Source of the DNA: Areca catechu
Lineage: Eukaryota > Streptophyta > Magnoliopsida > Arecales > Arecaceae
Assembly (NCBI GenBank): GCA_021397845.1
Contig: CM038044.1
Span: forward strand, 105,026,942-105,090,941
DNA length: 64,000 nt
Direction of reading: 5' to 3'
Shown: positions 1 to 11,345 of the stretch, one piece after another
Position numbering within the stretch: the first letter of the stretch is position 1
Layout of the letters: the number at the start of each line of letters is the position of its first letter
Notes under the pieces: model-generated
What the model was told of the DNA's origin: nothing
The model's database searches: none
Seen by the model: only the letters and a program-made list of their open reading frames with translations
Position numbers and translations under genes: made by a program

Positions 1-492
1 ATAGATAATTGATTACCTAAGTGGGATGGATCATGCTCAACATAGATAATTGACTCTAGAATTTTCATCCACTTATTTTGTTAGGATATTTTTAACTTAA
101 TCATTGGATAGCCTATATTTATGGGATGGGCCATGATCTTAATAAGATATGGTTCATACTTGGTAAGATAGCCTATGCTAGAGATTAGTTTGAAGAATTT
201 CCAAAATAATTACAGACTTTGATTGCTTAGATTAGAATATATGTATGATTTATGTTTATGATTACCTGGAATCCCATAGACATCTTTTTATCACTTAACC
301 CCTCGATCCCATATTTGATTTAAATTGATTAGTTTTAATTAAACCATTATCCATCTTTTTAAATCTAAATATTTATCTATTTTTTTATTTTTTTATGAAA
401 TAATTATTCTTGATCCCTGAGGATACAATCCTGACTCAAACTAGCTATAGTAGTGAGTTAGTTTTATTTTTGACCGCCTACGATAGTGATCA
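1..492 (+). repeat. 5' LTR (3' part) of the Athila-like element
   Basis: From about 200 to 492 it aligns with 8365-8657 of the right LTR with scattered substitutions. It ends in ...GATCA just before the primer-binding site. Positions 1-200 do not align with the right LTR, so one of the two has an internal replacement or indel there. Confidence 0.75.
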
Positions 493-497
493 AATTT

Positions 498-514
498 TGG
501 CACCGTTACCAGGG
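498..514 (+). promoter_or_regulatory. Primer-binding site, tRNA-Asp type (degenerate)
   Basis: TGGCACCGTTACCAGGG starts 5 nt after the LTR end. It resembles the TGGCGCCGTTGCCGGGG site used by Athila-type elements with three G-to-A-type changes. It would prime minus-strand DNA synthesis. Confidence 0.75.
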
Positions 515-947
515 ATCTTGGCATAATTATTTTATGAAATAAAAAAGTAAAAAAAATCCTTTTTATTTTAGTTATTACTCTCTTTAGTTCATTATTTTTT
601 TTAGTTGCCATAATTATTATATTTCCTTATTTTTTTAACATAAAAAAATTTCTTTCTTTTCACAAACAAACTTCTAACCTAATTAATTTTTCTTTATAAA
701 TAACCTACCTTAAATAACCTAAAAGAAAACCATAAGATATTTTTCATAAAACATAATTAATTTAAAAAAAATAAATAATAAACTTTAAAAACTTCCTAAC
801 TTGTTTAGACACCTTGTTTGATTTGCATTGCATTTCTATAAAACACTTTAAGAGCATAACCCCTAAACAATATAAGGTGAGGATTTCACTACTTTTTCTT
901 GGCCCACAAACCACCACCCTATATACTGCATAACCTAAGCATTAATT
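515..947 (+). other. AT-rich Athila leader before the nested insertion
   Basis: Very A/T-rich untranslated leader with homopolymer runs and no ORF of note. It ends with TAATT (943-947), the target site of the nested copia element. Confidence 0.6.
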
Positions 948-2481
948 TGTAGGCCAGGGTGATGATGCAACCCAAGAGGGGGGATGAATTGGACTTTAAA
1001 ATTTTTTTACAATACTTCAAATAATGTGCCAATTCAAAACATGTAATTATGAACATGATAATAAAGTACAGCAAAAATAAAAAAATAAATGTAAGAATAA
1101 AAATAATCATAAACACATAAAGATTTATAGTGGTTCAGTGCACTCCAAGGCACCTACATCCACTCCCAAAGTTTTTCTTGGGAATTCACTATAATCACAC
1201 TAGATTACAGTCGATTAGTTTTCTAGGCTCACTAATCAAACCCAACTTATTTTCCCAGGCTCACAAGTCAAGACCCCTTGATTTTCATGGGCTAACAAAA
1301 AACCCTTGGTTTTCACGGGCTAACCAAAAATCCCCTTGGTTTTGCGAGCTAACCAAGAACCTAGTTGGTTTTATGGGCTCACCAACAACCTATGTTGGTT
1401 TTACAGGATCACCAACAACCTTGATGGTTTTCCGGGCTAACCAACAACCCAACTTGATTTCACGGGCTCACAAGTCAAAACCCTTGTTGGCTTTTATCAC
1501 ATAGGCTCACCAACAACCTAGATGGTTTTCTCAAGGCTCACCATCAACCTAGATACTAGTTTCAATGCACATGGGCTCACAAGTCAAAACCCTTATTGGT
1601 TTTTATCACATAGGCTCACCAACAACTTAGATGGTTTTCTCAATGCTCACCATCAACCTAGATACTAGTTTCAATTCCATTTAAACTAGTAAGCAATACA
1701 AGTACAAGAAAAATAATGAAAATATAAAAGCTTTCTTACAAAAAGCGGATTTATCTTTGAGACACTTGATTGTTGTGTTGAGCTTGTCTCCATGTTGAAG
1801 AAGCTTCAATGGATGCTTGAAGATGCCACTCTTGGAAGCTCTCTCTTCACTTTGAATCCTTGGAGGCTCAACACTCTTAATATTGAATCCTTAAAAATCC
1901 TTTACATATTTTTTCTTGTAAACCAAAGTATTTATCATTCAAACTATGGATTCTCTTCTTTCCCAAGAGCTTGGTAATGTATAAATAGCCCTCCATACCT
2001 TTTGACTGTTTATGACCATTGGATGAGAAAATATAGCCGTTGGAGCAAAGTTGGGAAAGTTTTGCACTTCAGAAAAACTAGTCATTACAGCAAGTGTCGA
2101 TAATTGACCTTCGTGAGTTGACACCTTATATCGACACTTCATTTTCTTGAATCAATACTTGATCAAACAAGTCTTCTGAAGTCTTCTACTCTACACTGAT
2201 GAGTCGATACTTCAGTTCCATGAGTTGACACTTGACCAAACTCCTAAGATCACCATGTTATGTATCCTGTTTGATCTCAGGCCTTGAGTCGACACTTCAC
2301 TGTTCATGAGTCGATACTTTGAGTTGATAATTGGATATCATGAGTCAATACTTGGTTGCACCAGTGCTGAAACTTCTCTAAATTTAAATCCTGAGTACCT
2401 ATAACCGATTAACACACTTAACACATAATTAGTACTCAAATATATTTAAGTATTTTGACATAATCAAAACTAGAGTCAACA
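948..2481 (-). repeat. 3' LTR of the SIRE-like mini-element
   Basis: 1534 bp, TG...CA ends. It contains an irregular array of ~30-40 bp units with the core GGGCTCACCAACAACC or GGGCTAACCAA followed by GGTTTT (about 1200-1660), and many GAGTCGACACTT-like motifs (2090-2360). It is ~90 bp longer than its partner because one block with TTTTATCACATAGG is duplicated (about 1490 and 1600). Confidence 0.88.
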
Positions 2482-2776
2482 ATCTCTCCCTTTTTGATAA
2501 TGACAAAATTTTTAAGTATATAAACAAGGTAAGCTCAAAAATAAATATAACATGCTCCAAAAGATTAACTATAAGCATAGAGCAATGTAGCAATAAAAAA
2601 AATATTGAGCTCTCCCTCAAAATATGATCTAAAAAATGATTTTTCAAAAGCTCCCCCACAGCATATGATTTGTAAATTCTTTTCAAAAATTTTCAAAAAT
2701 TTCAAACTTGGGCTGCCATGATCTTTAACTCAAAATTGTTGAATTTTTAAAAAGAATACCGGGCTCTGATACCAAT
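2482..2776 (-). other. Minimal internal region with PPT and primer-binding site
   Basis: 295 bp between the LTRs. On the minus strand the primer site TGGTATCAGAGC (2774 to 2763, complementary to initiator tRNA-Met) lies 2 nt from the 5' LTR. The polypurine tract lies at 2494-2482 against the 3' LTR. No protein-coding potential was found. Confidence 0.85.
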
Positions 2777-4223
2777 TATAGGTCAGGATGATGATGCAAC
2801 CCAAGAGGGGGGATGAATTGGACTTTAAAACTTTTTTGCAATACTTCAAATAATGTGCCAATTCAAAACATGTGTTTATGAGCATGATAATAAAGTACAG
2901 CAAAAATAAAGAAATAAATGCAAGAATAAAAATAATTACAAACACATAAAGATTTATAGTAGTTCGATACACTCCAAGGCATCTACATCCACTTTCCAAG
3001 TTCTCCTTGGAAATTCATTATAATCACACTAGATTACAGTTGATTAGTTTTTGGGGCTCACTAATCAAACCCAACTTGTTTTCCCGGGCTCACAAGTCAA
3101 GACCTCTTGGTTTTCATGGGCTAACAAAAAATTCCTCGATTTTCATGGGCTAACCAAAAACCCCCTTAGTTTTGCGAGCTAACCAAGAACCTAGTTGGTT
3201 TTATGAGCTCACTAATAACCTATGATTGTTTTATAGGATCACCAACAACCTTGATGGTTTTTCAAGCTAACCAACAATCCAACTTATTTTCATGGGCTCA
3301 CAAGTCAAAATCCTTGTTGATTTTTATCACATAGGCTCACCAACAACCTAAATGGTTTTTTCAAGGCTCACCATCAACCTAGATACTAGTTTCAATTCCA
3401 TTGAAACTAGTAAGCAATACAAGTACAAGAATAATAATGAAAATATAAAAGCTTTCTTACAAAAAGTAGATTTATCTATGAGGCACTTGATTATTGTGTT
3501 GAGCTTGTCTCCATATTGTAGAAGCTTCAATAGATGCTTGAAGATGTCACTCTTGGAAGCTCCCTCTTCACTTTGAATCCTTGGAGGTTCAACACTCTCA
3601 ATATTGAATCCTTAAAAATTATTTACATATTTTTTCTTGTAAACCAAAGGATTTATCATTCAAACCATGAATTCTCTTCTTCTCCAAGAGCTTGGTGGTG
3701 TATAAATTGCCCTCCATACCTTTTTGATTATTTGTGACCATTGGAAGAGAAAATATAGCTGTTGGAGCCAAGTTGGGAAAGATCTGCACTTCAAAAAAAC
3801 TAGCCATTATAGCAAGTGTTGACACTTGACCTTCGTGAGTCGACACTTCATTTCCTTGAGTCGACACTTGATCAAAAAAGTCTTCTAAAGTCTTCTGCTC
3901 TGCATTGGTGAGTCAACACTTTATCTGGTGAGGTGACACCTTGAATCGACACTTCAGTTCCATGAGTCGATACTTGATCAAACTCCTAAGATCACCATGT
4001 TCTGTATCCTATTTGGTCTCAGGCCTTGAGTCGACACTTCATTGTTCATGAATCGATACTTTGAGTCAATACTTGGATTTCATGAGTCAACAATTGGCTG
4101 CACCAGTGCTAAAACTTTTCTAAATTCAAATCTTGAGTACTTATAATTGATTAACACACTTAACGCATAATTAGTACTCAAATATACTTAAGTATTTTAT
4201 CATAATCAAAATCAGAGTCAACA
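2777..4223 (-). repeat. 5' LTR of the SIRE-like mini-element
   Basis: 1447 bp, similar along its length to 948-2481. Its plus-strand start is TA instead of TG (one substitution) and it ends ...TCAACA. It carries the same GGGCTCACCAACAACC and GTCGACACTT repeat fields. Confidence 0.88.
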
Positions 4224-4228
4224 TAATT

Positions 4229-4805
4229 TAAAATCAATTCAACATTGGCCCTTAAAGATTTTCGAGCTCATTAGGACAAGGAAACCTGAGAGTTGGACTA
4301 GCTCAGAATTAACTGGTCAACTGGTATATCTAGGAAAAGGGTTCAAGGATGATGTAGCCCTAAAGGAATGTGGTTCTTTAATTAGTTCCATTGTCTGACC
4401 TGGCCAGTTTATTTGGTGTCTATGGAAAGCAACGGGGGAACCTCTATCGACCTTATCCTTATCTTGCCAATGGCTAGTTAGTATCTAATTTTGAAAACTC
4501 CAAGGTAACCTTGGTAGTTAGGAGCTATCTAGATATAGGATAATCCAAGGATAGAGAGTCCATTGCTTGATAATTTATTTTTCTAACAGAAAGTTTAACC
4601 TAATTAAGACACTATTCTCTATCATTTCTAGATTTAGGACTTCTTAGATTCTCACCTTTGGACTTCTTCTCTCTTTCTTCCCTCTTCTTCTCCCCTCTTT
4701 TTCCATATAATATAAAAAAGCCAATAAAAAAATCAAAAAAAATCTTGCTAAGATAAAAATGATGATTGGTCAGATACAGTCTAAACTATACAAGATTACA
4801 AGATT
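4229..4805 (+). other. Athila leader, untranslated
   Basis: Sequence between the nested insertion and the first recognisable gag codon. No significant ORF; pyrimidine-rich and A-rich tracts near 4660-4745. Probably the element's long 5' leader. Confidence 0.5.
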
Positions 4806-5471
4806 ATGGATCCCACTAAACGACCCAAAAGCTTAATAGATTCTTGTTATTTGGATCTTATTAAATGATCTCAAACCCTACAAGATTATTGGTACAAGAT
4901 TGACTCTGATCGACCATTTAGAATGAGAGCCCAAGCTAATAATTCTATGAATCGACCATAACAGATTGATATGCATCCTAATTTTATGAGATTCAAAGAT
5001 TCATACAATCATACAAAGGAACCTAAAAAAACTACACTAGCATCTAGGATCCATAGGATTAAGAAAGTCCTAGAATGTAAAGGATTATCCAATTTCATCA
5101 TGTGCCAGCACCTATGTGCATGGCATGTGACTCACCAGACCATGTTGTAGAGGGTCATCCAATCCAAAATGGGTTTATATAGAGAGACTATAGCCAATAA
5201 TAGATATATAACTAACCCTTATGCCCTAATCTATAACTCTAGGTGGGATTATCGTCCCAATTTTATGTGGTCACAAGATGCAACACTAGGAATGCCTAAT
5301 TTTGACCAGCCCTACCCTAGACCCAGTCAAGTACCTAATCATCAACCGGGTTTAGATCTTAAGAAAGGAATCAGCATATTAAAAAAGAATCTTGAAACTT
5401 TGGCTAAAGCCCAAGCTGACCTCCATGCTATAATTATTAACACTGATGCTATCCTAAATAACTTTATGTAG
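4806..5471 (+). pseudogene. Athila-like gag remnant
   Basis: A start is plausible at ATG 4806 (MDPTKRPKS...), but the frame carries stops and at least one frameshift. Near 5100-5150 is a zinc-knuckle-like stretch (Met-Ala-Cys-Asp...Asp-His). The longest open piece, 5169-5471, has a Tyr-rich segment NPYALIYNSRWDYRPNFMW resembling the C-terminal block of Athila gag. Gag normally forms the virus-like particle and packages RNA. The capsid core is mostly missing, so no function is expected. Confidence 0.6.
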
Positions 5472-5664
5472 ATCGCGGGCCAATAAATAATCTCCAACAC
5501 CCAAGCTATTGCTTGTTTGGAGATGTAATTAAGTCAATTGGCCATAGCTGTAAGTGAAGAAGAGCTACCTAGTTAACCCGAGAGTCATCACGAGGGACAA
5601 TACCTAACTAAAAATTTTGATATTGATGTGACTATCCCTTAGCAATCGAATATGACTCTCGGGA

Positions 5665-6588
5665 ATGAATTTCATAGAGCAATCCTGTACAACCAAAGAG
5701 ACCAACTTAAATAATTTGACCAAGATGGAAACTTATGAACAAAAATTAGAAAGGAGGGATGGACCACTTCCATCATCACCCAACTTACCTATGATCCCAA
5801 TCCTAAGAACCCTAGAATCATCCATTACTTTCAATGAAAAGGAAGAATAAATAGGTGCAATGATAGAATCAATTGAGACTTCCCAAATATCACAAATATA
5901 TAATGTAATAGAGGAAGCCATGCATGAAAGTTCCCTCCATGATTTGTTAAATCCTAGTTTGGCTCATTTTGAGATGGATGATCTTGATATAGAAGGATAT
6001 ACTCTAAAAATGCATGACCTAGTAGAAACATCCTATCTCAGCATCACTTCACCTTAGATCGAGCAATATGAGCCATCACCCAAAGCCCCAATAGCTCCTT
6101 TGTTAGAATCACCACCTGATCCAAAATTGAAGCCCCTTCCTGCAACCTCCACTGAAACCTTATCGATAATATAAAACATGGAAGTCCAAATTGTAGATAT
6201 TCTAAAAGTATATAAAAAAGCTATTGGATGGGACATTGCACATATGGGGGATAACGAAGTTAAAACTTTTATATCTGATTTCTTGATATTTGGCACTACT
6301 TTTGAGAACTGCCTCGAAAATTTATCTGTAATGTTGAAACAATGTATGGAGATAGAGTTGATATTAATTTTAAAAAAATGCCAAGTTATAGATCAGGAAG
6401 GGCTTGTGCCAAGATCTAAATTATTAGCTAAACCCCTCATGACTCTAGTTGAACCTTTGCCTATAAAGGAAGAGGCATCACATGGGGATCCTAAGGTACT
6501 CCCTTGGCACATCAACTATATAGATCTAGGTCCATTAGAACCCCGGCTATTACTTATTTTATACATAGATCTAAGTGTAATGAAATAA
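5665..6588 (+). pseudogene. Athila-like pol remnant with internally deleted reverse transcriptase
   Basis: Three open pieces (5665-5850, 5860-6057, 6178-6588) cover the low-complexity region before RT and parts of RT. In 6178-6588 the N-terminal block (VYKKAIGWDIA) is followed within ~15 residues by DFLIFGTTFENCLENL, which in intact Athila RT lies downstream of the palm domain around the catalytic Asp pair. The fingers and palm have therefore been removed while the frame stayed open. The last ~60 residues are unrelated pol 3' sequence. Confidence 0.65.
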
Positions 6589-7864
6589 TTATTAGCTATT
6601 AGGGGAACGAGCTATCTAATGGTCCCATGCAAAAATTATTCTAAAGCTAAACCCGAATTACATAGAGAATTACAAACCCACATCAAGATTTGGATAGGAA
6701 TAGGATGAAAACCCCAAGAAGTCTGGCTAAAGATATTAAACTTAAAGCTTGTTGGGAGGCAACCCAATCTCTTTTTTTCATTAATTTTGATTTTAGTAAT
6801 TTTTATTTTTATAAGAATAATGGACCACTCTTTATAGATGCACATGATAATTCATGATGTATATCTAGTCCAGGTGGTACCTCTCTTTGTTTTACTGTCA
6901 TGTCCTAATTTTTTCTTATTCCATTGAGGATAATGAAAATTAAGTTGGGATGTAAGAAAAAATCTTTTGAAAAAAACTTGAAAAATATTTTGAAAATCTC
7001 TTGAAAATTTTTGGAAAATCTTTTAAAAAATTATTATGGAGAATTCTTTTATAAATCATGTGCCATGAAAGAAATTCTTGAGCTAAATAGACAAGAAAAA
7101 GATAATAGAGTTAGAAAGCATTCACTAATAACTGTAGCTAGTCAAAAAATAAACTAGCTGGTTAGGCTTTTAGTGGCCTACTTGGATCACCCAAAGACTA
7201 TTAGCACTTCTATTGCACATGCACACTAATGAGATAAAGTAGGTATTAGTTATAAGGTCAATTAAATATTTAATTATTACTAAAAAATTGATAATTGATA
7301 TAGATCCCTCATTTAACTTGAATTTGAGAAAATAGCTACTTGCTTGAAAAAAGAGAAAAAAAGAGAACAAAGAAAAAAAGTGAAAAGAAAAAAAGAGGGC
7401 AAGTTCTAAAATTGGTTTTTCACTGAGTAACCCGGTACCTTCATCTAAGGAAGCATTGTTGTTTGTATCAAAAAGTAGCAGTGTGATGACATCACCAACC
7501 AAAAAAAATAAGAAAAATTTGGGTAGTGTTAGAGCTATGTCAGTTCATTTGCTTAATTTAAGGGGTGTATAGAAAATTGATCAAAGTAGGTGATAAGCAA
7601 AGATATAATTATTCTTCATAATCTAGCACTGAAATACTAAGTCAGTCATCACAAGCACAAGTGCTGTAGACCTTTGGATGAAATCTAAGAAAATTTTTAA
7701 TAGTTTGGACTGTGAAATTTACTTCAAAATTCAATACTTAGTGATACTAGCTAGCTTCTTTCAACCTTAAACCTAGATCTAATTTTGAAAAGGAGGATCT
7801 TAGTGACATGTGATTCTATTTTAATTACATTTCTAGGGACTAGTAATGATTAAGTTGGAAGGTG
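6589..7864 (+). other. Athila 3' untranslated region and polypurine tract
   Basis: Holds the conserved tail CTTGTTGGGAGGCAACCCAA (about 6748-6768), long A-rich and GAAAAAG-rich tracts, and a purine-rich AAGTTGGAAGGTG (7852-7864) directly before the 3' LTR. The short ORFs here look like chance. Confidence 0.55.
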
Positions 7865-8657
7865 TGATAAGTCTATTATTTAATCCAATTTAATCATTAA
7901 AATAAATATTAATTATTTTAGATTTATTAATAATTGATATTTTTTATTAGAGTTTTATAGAAAAGGAGTTCATGGATAGAAAGAGCTTGATTTTTGGAGT
8001 CTAACGGTGTAAACGGCACTCAAATCAAAGTTCAAACGAGCTTGCAATCAAATTTTAAATTTTATATGAAATTATACATATTTTAAAGTAGCCAGTCTAC
8101 CATGGACCAGCTGTTGGGTCTTCAGAACATTACTTAGTTCACAGGTAGCCATTGTTGCCGGTCCATGGATCTTATTCATGGACTATCTTCACTGTTTTGA
8201 GCCATCGATCATCGGAGATGCCACTCGTTCACCGCCCATGGTCGGAGGAGATGCCAGAAGCCTATTTCTGACTGGGAGAGGCTGCCCAAGCACCGGTTCT
8301 CCCTCTTGATGCTTCATCTTCATTTGGTCCTGATCAAATGTGGAGGTTGCCTGATCAAATGTGCAAAATAATTACAGACTTTGATTGTTTAGATTAGAAT
8401 ACATGCATGATTTATGTTCATGATTACCTGGAAATCCATAGACATGTTTTTATCATCTAACCCCTCAATCTCATATTTGATTTAAATTGATTAGTTATAA
8501 TTAAACCATTATTCATCTTTTTAAATCTAAATATTTATCTCTTTCTTTATTTTCTTCATGAAATAATTGCCCTTGATCCCCGAGGATACGATTTCGACTC
8601 ATCACTAGCTATAGTAATGAGTTAGGTTTTGTTTTTGACCACCTATGACAATGATCA
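7865..8657 (+). repeat. 3' LTR of the Athila-like element
   Basis: 793 bp from TGATAAGTC to ATGATCA. Its last ~290 bp match 200-492. A short direct repeat, CCTGATCAAATGTG, occurs twice at about 8328 and 8350, exactly where similarity to the other LTR begins. Confidence 0.75.
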
Positions 8658-8699
8658 AATGTCTCTAGATCTCTATTGGCGGAGATGAGAGTATAAAAA

Positions 8700-10185
8700 A
8701 TGGTCTCATCTATGCCATACTACACTGGCTTCCATATAATGCACTTTAGATTGTAAAGTGCCACTCCTCTTGCACTATCCTATAAGTTTGCAATGTGTGG
8801 TTCTTCCTACATATTTTCTTAGTCAGATGGCCCTTCTCACTAGTCCTCTACATTTATGGGACATGTTTCCAGGTCTCCACCTCAAAGTAGAAACAATGAA
8901 CATGATTCAAAGTAGAAACTAATGGCACATCACCTACATATGCATGCTGCACAATGCTATCCTATGCAGCCCTTTCTACTCCTTTCTTAACCCTAGGCTT
9001 CTTTGAATATAACAATCTTACTAATCATGGACCTATGAGAATGAGGATCTACTAGTAGATAACCCTTCATGCCCTGTGGATATCCGATGAAGATCAGCTT
9101 GCTCCTTTCTACTCCCTCCACCAATGTATATACTGGGCAACCGAAAACTTTTAGGTGGCCAAGCTCCATCTTCTTCCCACTCTAGATATCCTCTGGAATC
9201 CTTCCATTGAGTTTTTTATTTGGAGACATGTTTACAAAAAAACAAGAGAAAGTTAGAGCATCACCTTAAAAACTTTTGAGCAGTGATGCTTGCCACCTCA
9301 AGCTCCTAGCCTTCTCTGTTAGTGTCCTATTCATCCTCTCACCATGCCATTTTGTTAGGGAGTCATCTTCACCATGAATTATTGTTTAATCCTCATTCTC
9401 CTTGCAGTAGCTATTAAACTCAAAGTTGGTGTACTCCCTTCCATTGTTAGATAGCAGGCACTTTACTGGCTTCCTTGTCTCCTTTTCCACTTTAGCTCTC
9501 TAGGCTTTGAACCATCAAAGACTTCTGATTTTTTCCTAATAGATACACCCATACTCTCTTGGAGAAGTCATCCATAAAGGTAACAAAGTACCTAGCTCCA
9601 CTCCTGGCTGAAACAAGCACTGATCCGCATACATTTAAGTGAACTAGCTCCAAAATGCCTTCACTCTGCTTGCTACTTCTAGCAAACTTTATCCTGTACT
9701 ATTTGCCAAAGATGGAAGGCTCACATAAGTCATTCTCCTCCTTCTTGAGTGCTGGAATTAGACCCCTCTTGCTGAGTCTTGTGAGCTATCGGTCACTCAT
9801 GTGACCCATGAGACAGTGCCATAGCTGGTAAGTAAGCTGCTCCTCCTGTGCTACTACAAGTACCTGTACACTATCCATCACCACCGAGCCCTCCATACTA
9901 TATACATTGTTTCTCAGTCTTCTCCCTCTCATCACCACTAAGGTGCCCTTAATTATTTTCAAGCATTGGTTGCCTGGTTGATTGCTAAAGGTATACCACT
10001 ACTTCTTCAAATAACCTAGAAAAATTAGGTTCTTTTTTAGCTCCGATATATGCTTGACATTTGTGAGTATCTGTATAACTCCATCATACATCCTTACCCT
10101 AATAGTACCAACACCAACAACCTTATATTGGTGATAATCTCCAAGACTTATACTTCTACCATTTGTTTTAACATAAGAATCAAAC
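8700..10185 (-). pseudogene. copia protease C-part, GAG-pre-integrase and integrase remnant
   Basis: Read on the minus strand: after the end of the protease comes a GAG-pre-integrase/zinc segment near 9850-9700 (LWHCLMGHMSDR, then an ENDLCEP-like Cys block). The integrase core follows, with YFVTFMDDFSKRVWVY near 9600-9550 and ERMNRTLTEKARS near 9350-9300. The C-terminal FIGYPQGMKGY-like block lies near 9100-9050. In copia elements this enzyme joins cDNA to the host chromosome. Here it has several stop codons and frame changes and ends near 8700 without RT. Confidence 0.75.
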
Positions 10186-10738
10186 TATTTAGCTGAAATC
10201 TAGCTCGTCATCGGAGTTTACTAGAGGAGGTGGTGCTTATGGGCTGTCCCTGCAAAGAATTCTATCAAGGATGGCCTTGGTAAAGGCATTTCATTGCTCA
10301 AGTCAGTTTCAGGCAATAGCAAGGAAGAAGTAAAGCAGAGAAGATAATGTACAAAGAGAGAAAGAGAGAGCATACCAAGGGGATGAGGGTATTTTCAGAA
10401 TGCCAAGACCCTTAATGAATTTTAATGAGAAGCGACAGGGCTGCAGGCTATCAAAATATTTATCTCCTTTTTAAGTGTTGTCTTTGTTGTTTACAACTTT
10501 GTCTTTTATTTTGCTTGTTGCCTTCTTTAATGGTGATTGGGATCATAGCCAAAAATATATCACATCCCTTTTACTGAAGGGGATCTAGTGGAGATTATGT
10601 GAGATGGCCTCTGGCCCATGTTATTATATACATGGAAATGAGCATTGGATGAACCTTTCTTGAGTCATCTAATAGCATTTTACCAAAGGATTTTTCTCTT
10701 TTTGAGGGTAAATCAGGCTAAGTATGAACCAAGCTAAA

Positions 10739-10995
10739 GATGAAGAGGACTAAAGGTCAGCCATGCTGAAGACTCTTGATGAAGAGGGTTGAAGGCTAGC
10801 CATGCTGAAGACCTTTAATGAAGAGGGCTGAAGGCTAGATTTGTAGAAGACCCTTGATGAAGAGGGCTGAAGGCTAGCCATGTTGAAGATCCCTGATGAA
10901 GAGGGCTGAAGGCTAGCCATGCTTAAGACCCCTGATGAAGAGGGCTGAAGGCTAGCCATGCTGAAGACCCCTAATGAAGAGGGTTGAAGGTTGAA
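10739..10995. repeat. 39-bp minisatellite inside the solo LTR
   Basis: Six to seven units of about 39 bp built on GAAGAGGGCTGAAGGCTAGC plus CATGCTGAAGACCCCTGAT. Because 39 is a multiple of 3, the minus strand is open through the array and reads a 13-residue repeat, SLQPSSSGVFSMA-like. Likely a structural repeat, not a gene. Confidence 0.9.
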
Positions 10996-10999
10996 GGCC

Positions 11000-11345
11000 G
11001 AAGCATGGGACTTATCAAGATGAAGATCAACTAACTGACAACCTATCATATTAAGGACCTAGTAAGAGGGCCAAGGGCTAAGGGCCAAAGTTGAAGCACA
11101 GACTTAGTCAGGATGAAGATCAATTGGCCGACAACCTATCATACTAAAGACCTAGTAAGAGGGCCAAGGACCGAGGGCCAAAGGCTGAAGCCAAAGCACA
11201 GGACCTAGCTAGGATGAAGATCAACTAGCCAATAGCCTGTCATACTAAGGACCAATAAGAGGGCTAAGGGCTAAAGGCCGAAGGCTGAAGCTGAAGCACA
11301 TGACTTAGCCGAGATGAAGATCAATTAGCCATTCATGCGACTCGT
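11000..11345. repeat. ~95-100 bp tandem repeat inside the solo LTR
   Basis: GATGAAGATCAA recurs at about 11019, 11113, 11214 and 11314, each followed by CTATCATA-type and AGTAAGAGGGCCAAGG sequence, giving three to four diverged units directly next to the 39-bp array. Confidence 0.85.

Larger units (their letters stand above)
948..4223 (-). mobile_element. SIRE-like copia mini-element, LTR-dominated and non-autonomous
   Basis: Seen: two similar LTRs (948-2481 and 2777-4223) flank only 295 bp. The target-site duplication TAATT is perfect (943-947 and 4224-4228). On the minus strand the order is 5' LTR (4223 to 2777), an initiator-Met primer site, a short internal region, a purine tract AAAAAGGGAGAGAT, then the 3' LTR. 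The minus-strand LTR begins TGTTGACTC; that start and the purine tract are typical of the SIRE/Maximus lineage of Ty1/copia. No gag or pol remains, so any mobility would have relied on proteins from elsewhere. Whether this is an extreme internal deletion or a non-autonomous family cannot be told from one copy. Confidence 0.88.
1..8657 (+). mobile_element. Athila-like Ty3/gypsy retrotransposon, degenerate, left edge outside window
   Basis: Seen: the last ~290 bp of a left LTR (to 492) match the last ~290 bp of a right LTR (to 8657). A degenerate tRNA-Asp-type primer site follows the left LTR and a purine-rich tract precedes the right one. Between them lie remnants of gag (with an Asn-Pro-Tyr...Pro-Asn-Phe block typical of Athila gag) and of reverse transcriptase, plus the conserved Athila post-pol motif ending GGCAACCCAA near 6750. 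A separate copia mini-element is nested at 948-4223. Coding capacity is largely lost: most of RT, RNase H and integrase are missing. The copia sequence resumes at 8658, so this element probably inserted into that copia element; the second target-site copy would lie left of the window. Confidence 0.8.

Noticed and set aside
1200..1665. Regularly spaced repeats resembling a CRISPR array
   Set aside because: Eukaryotic LTR context, units are contiguous and degenerate, spacers are not unique, and no cas genes are present.
2763..2774. tRNA-like GCTCTGATACCA blocks (also 12512, 24690, 33872, 42246)
   Set aside because: These are retrotransposon primer-binding sites next to LTR edges, not tRNA genes.
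10750..11049. 99-codon minus-strand repeat ORF
   Set aside because: Explained by a 39-bp minisatellite whose unit is divisible by 3.
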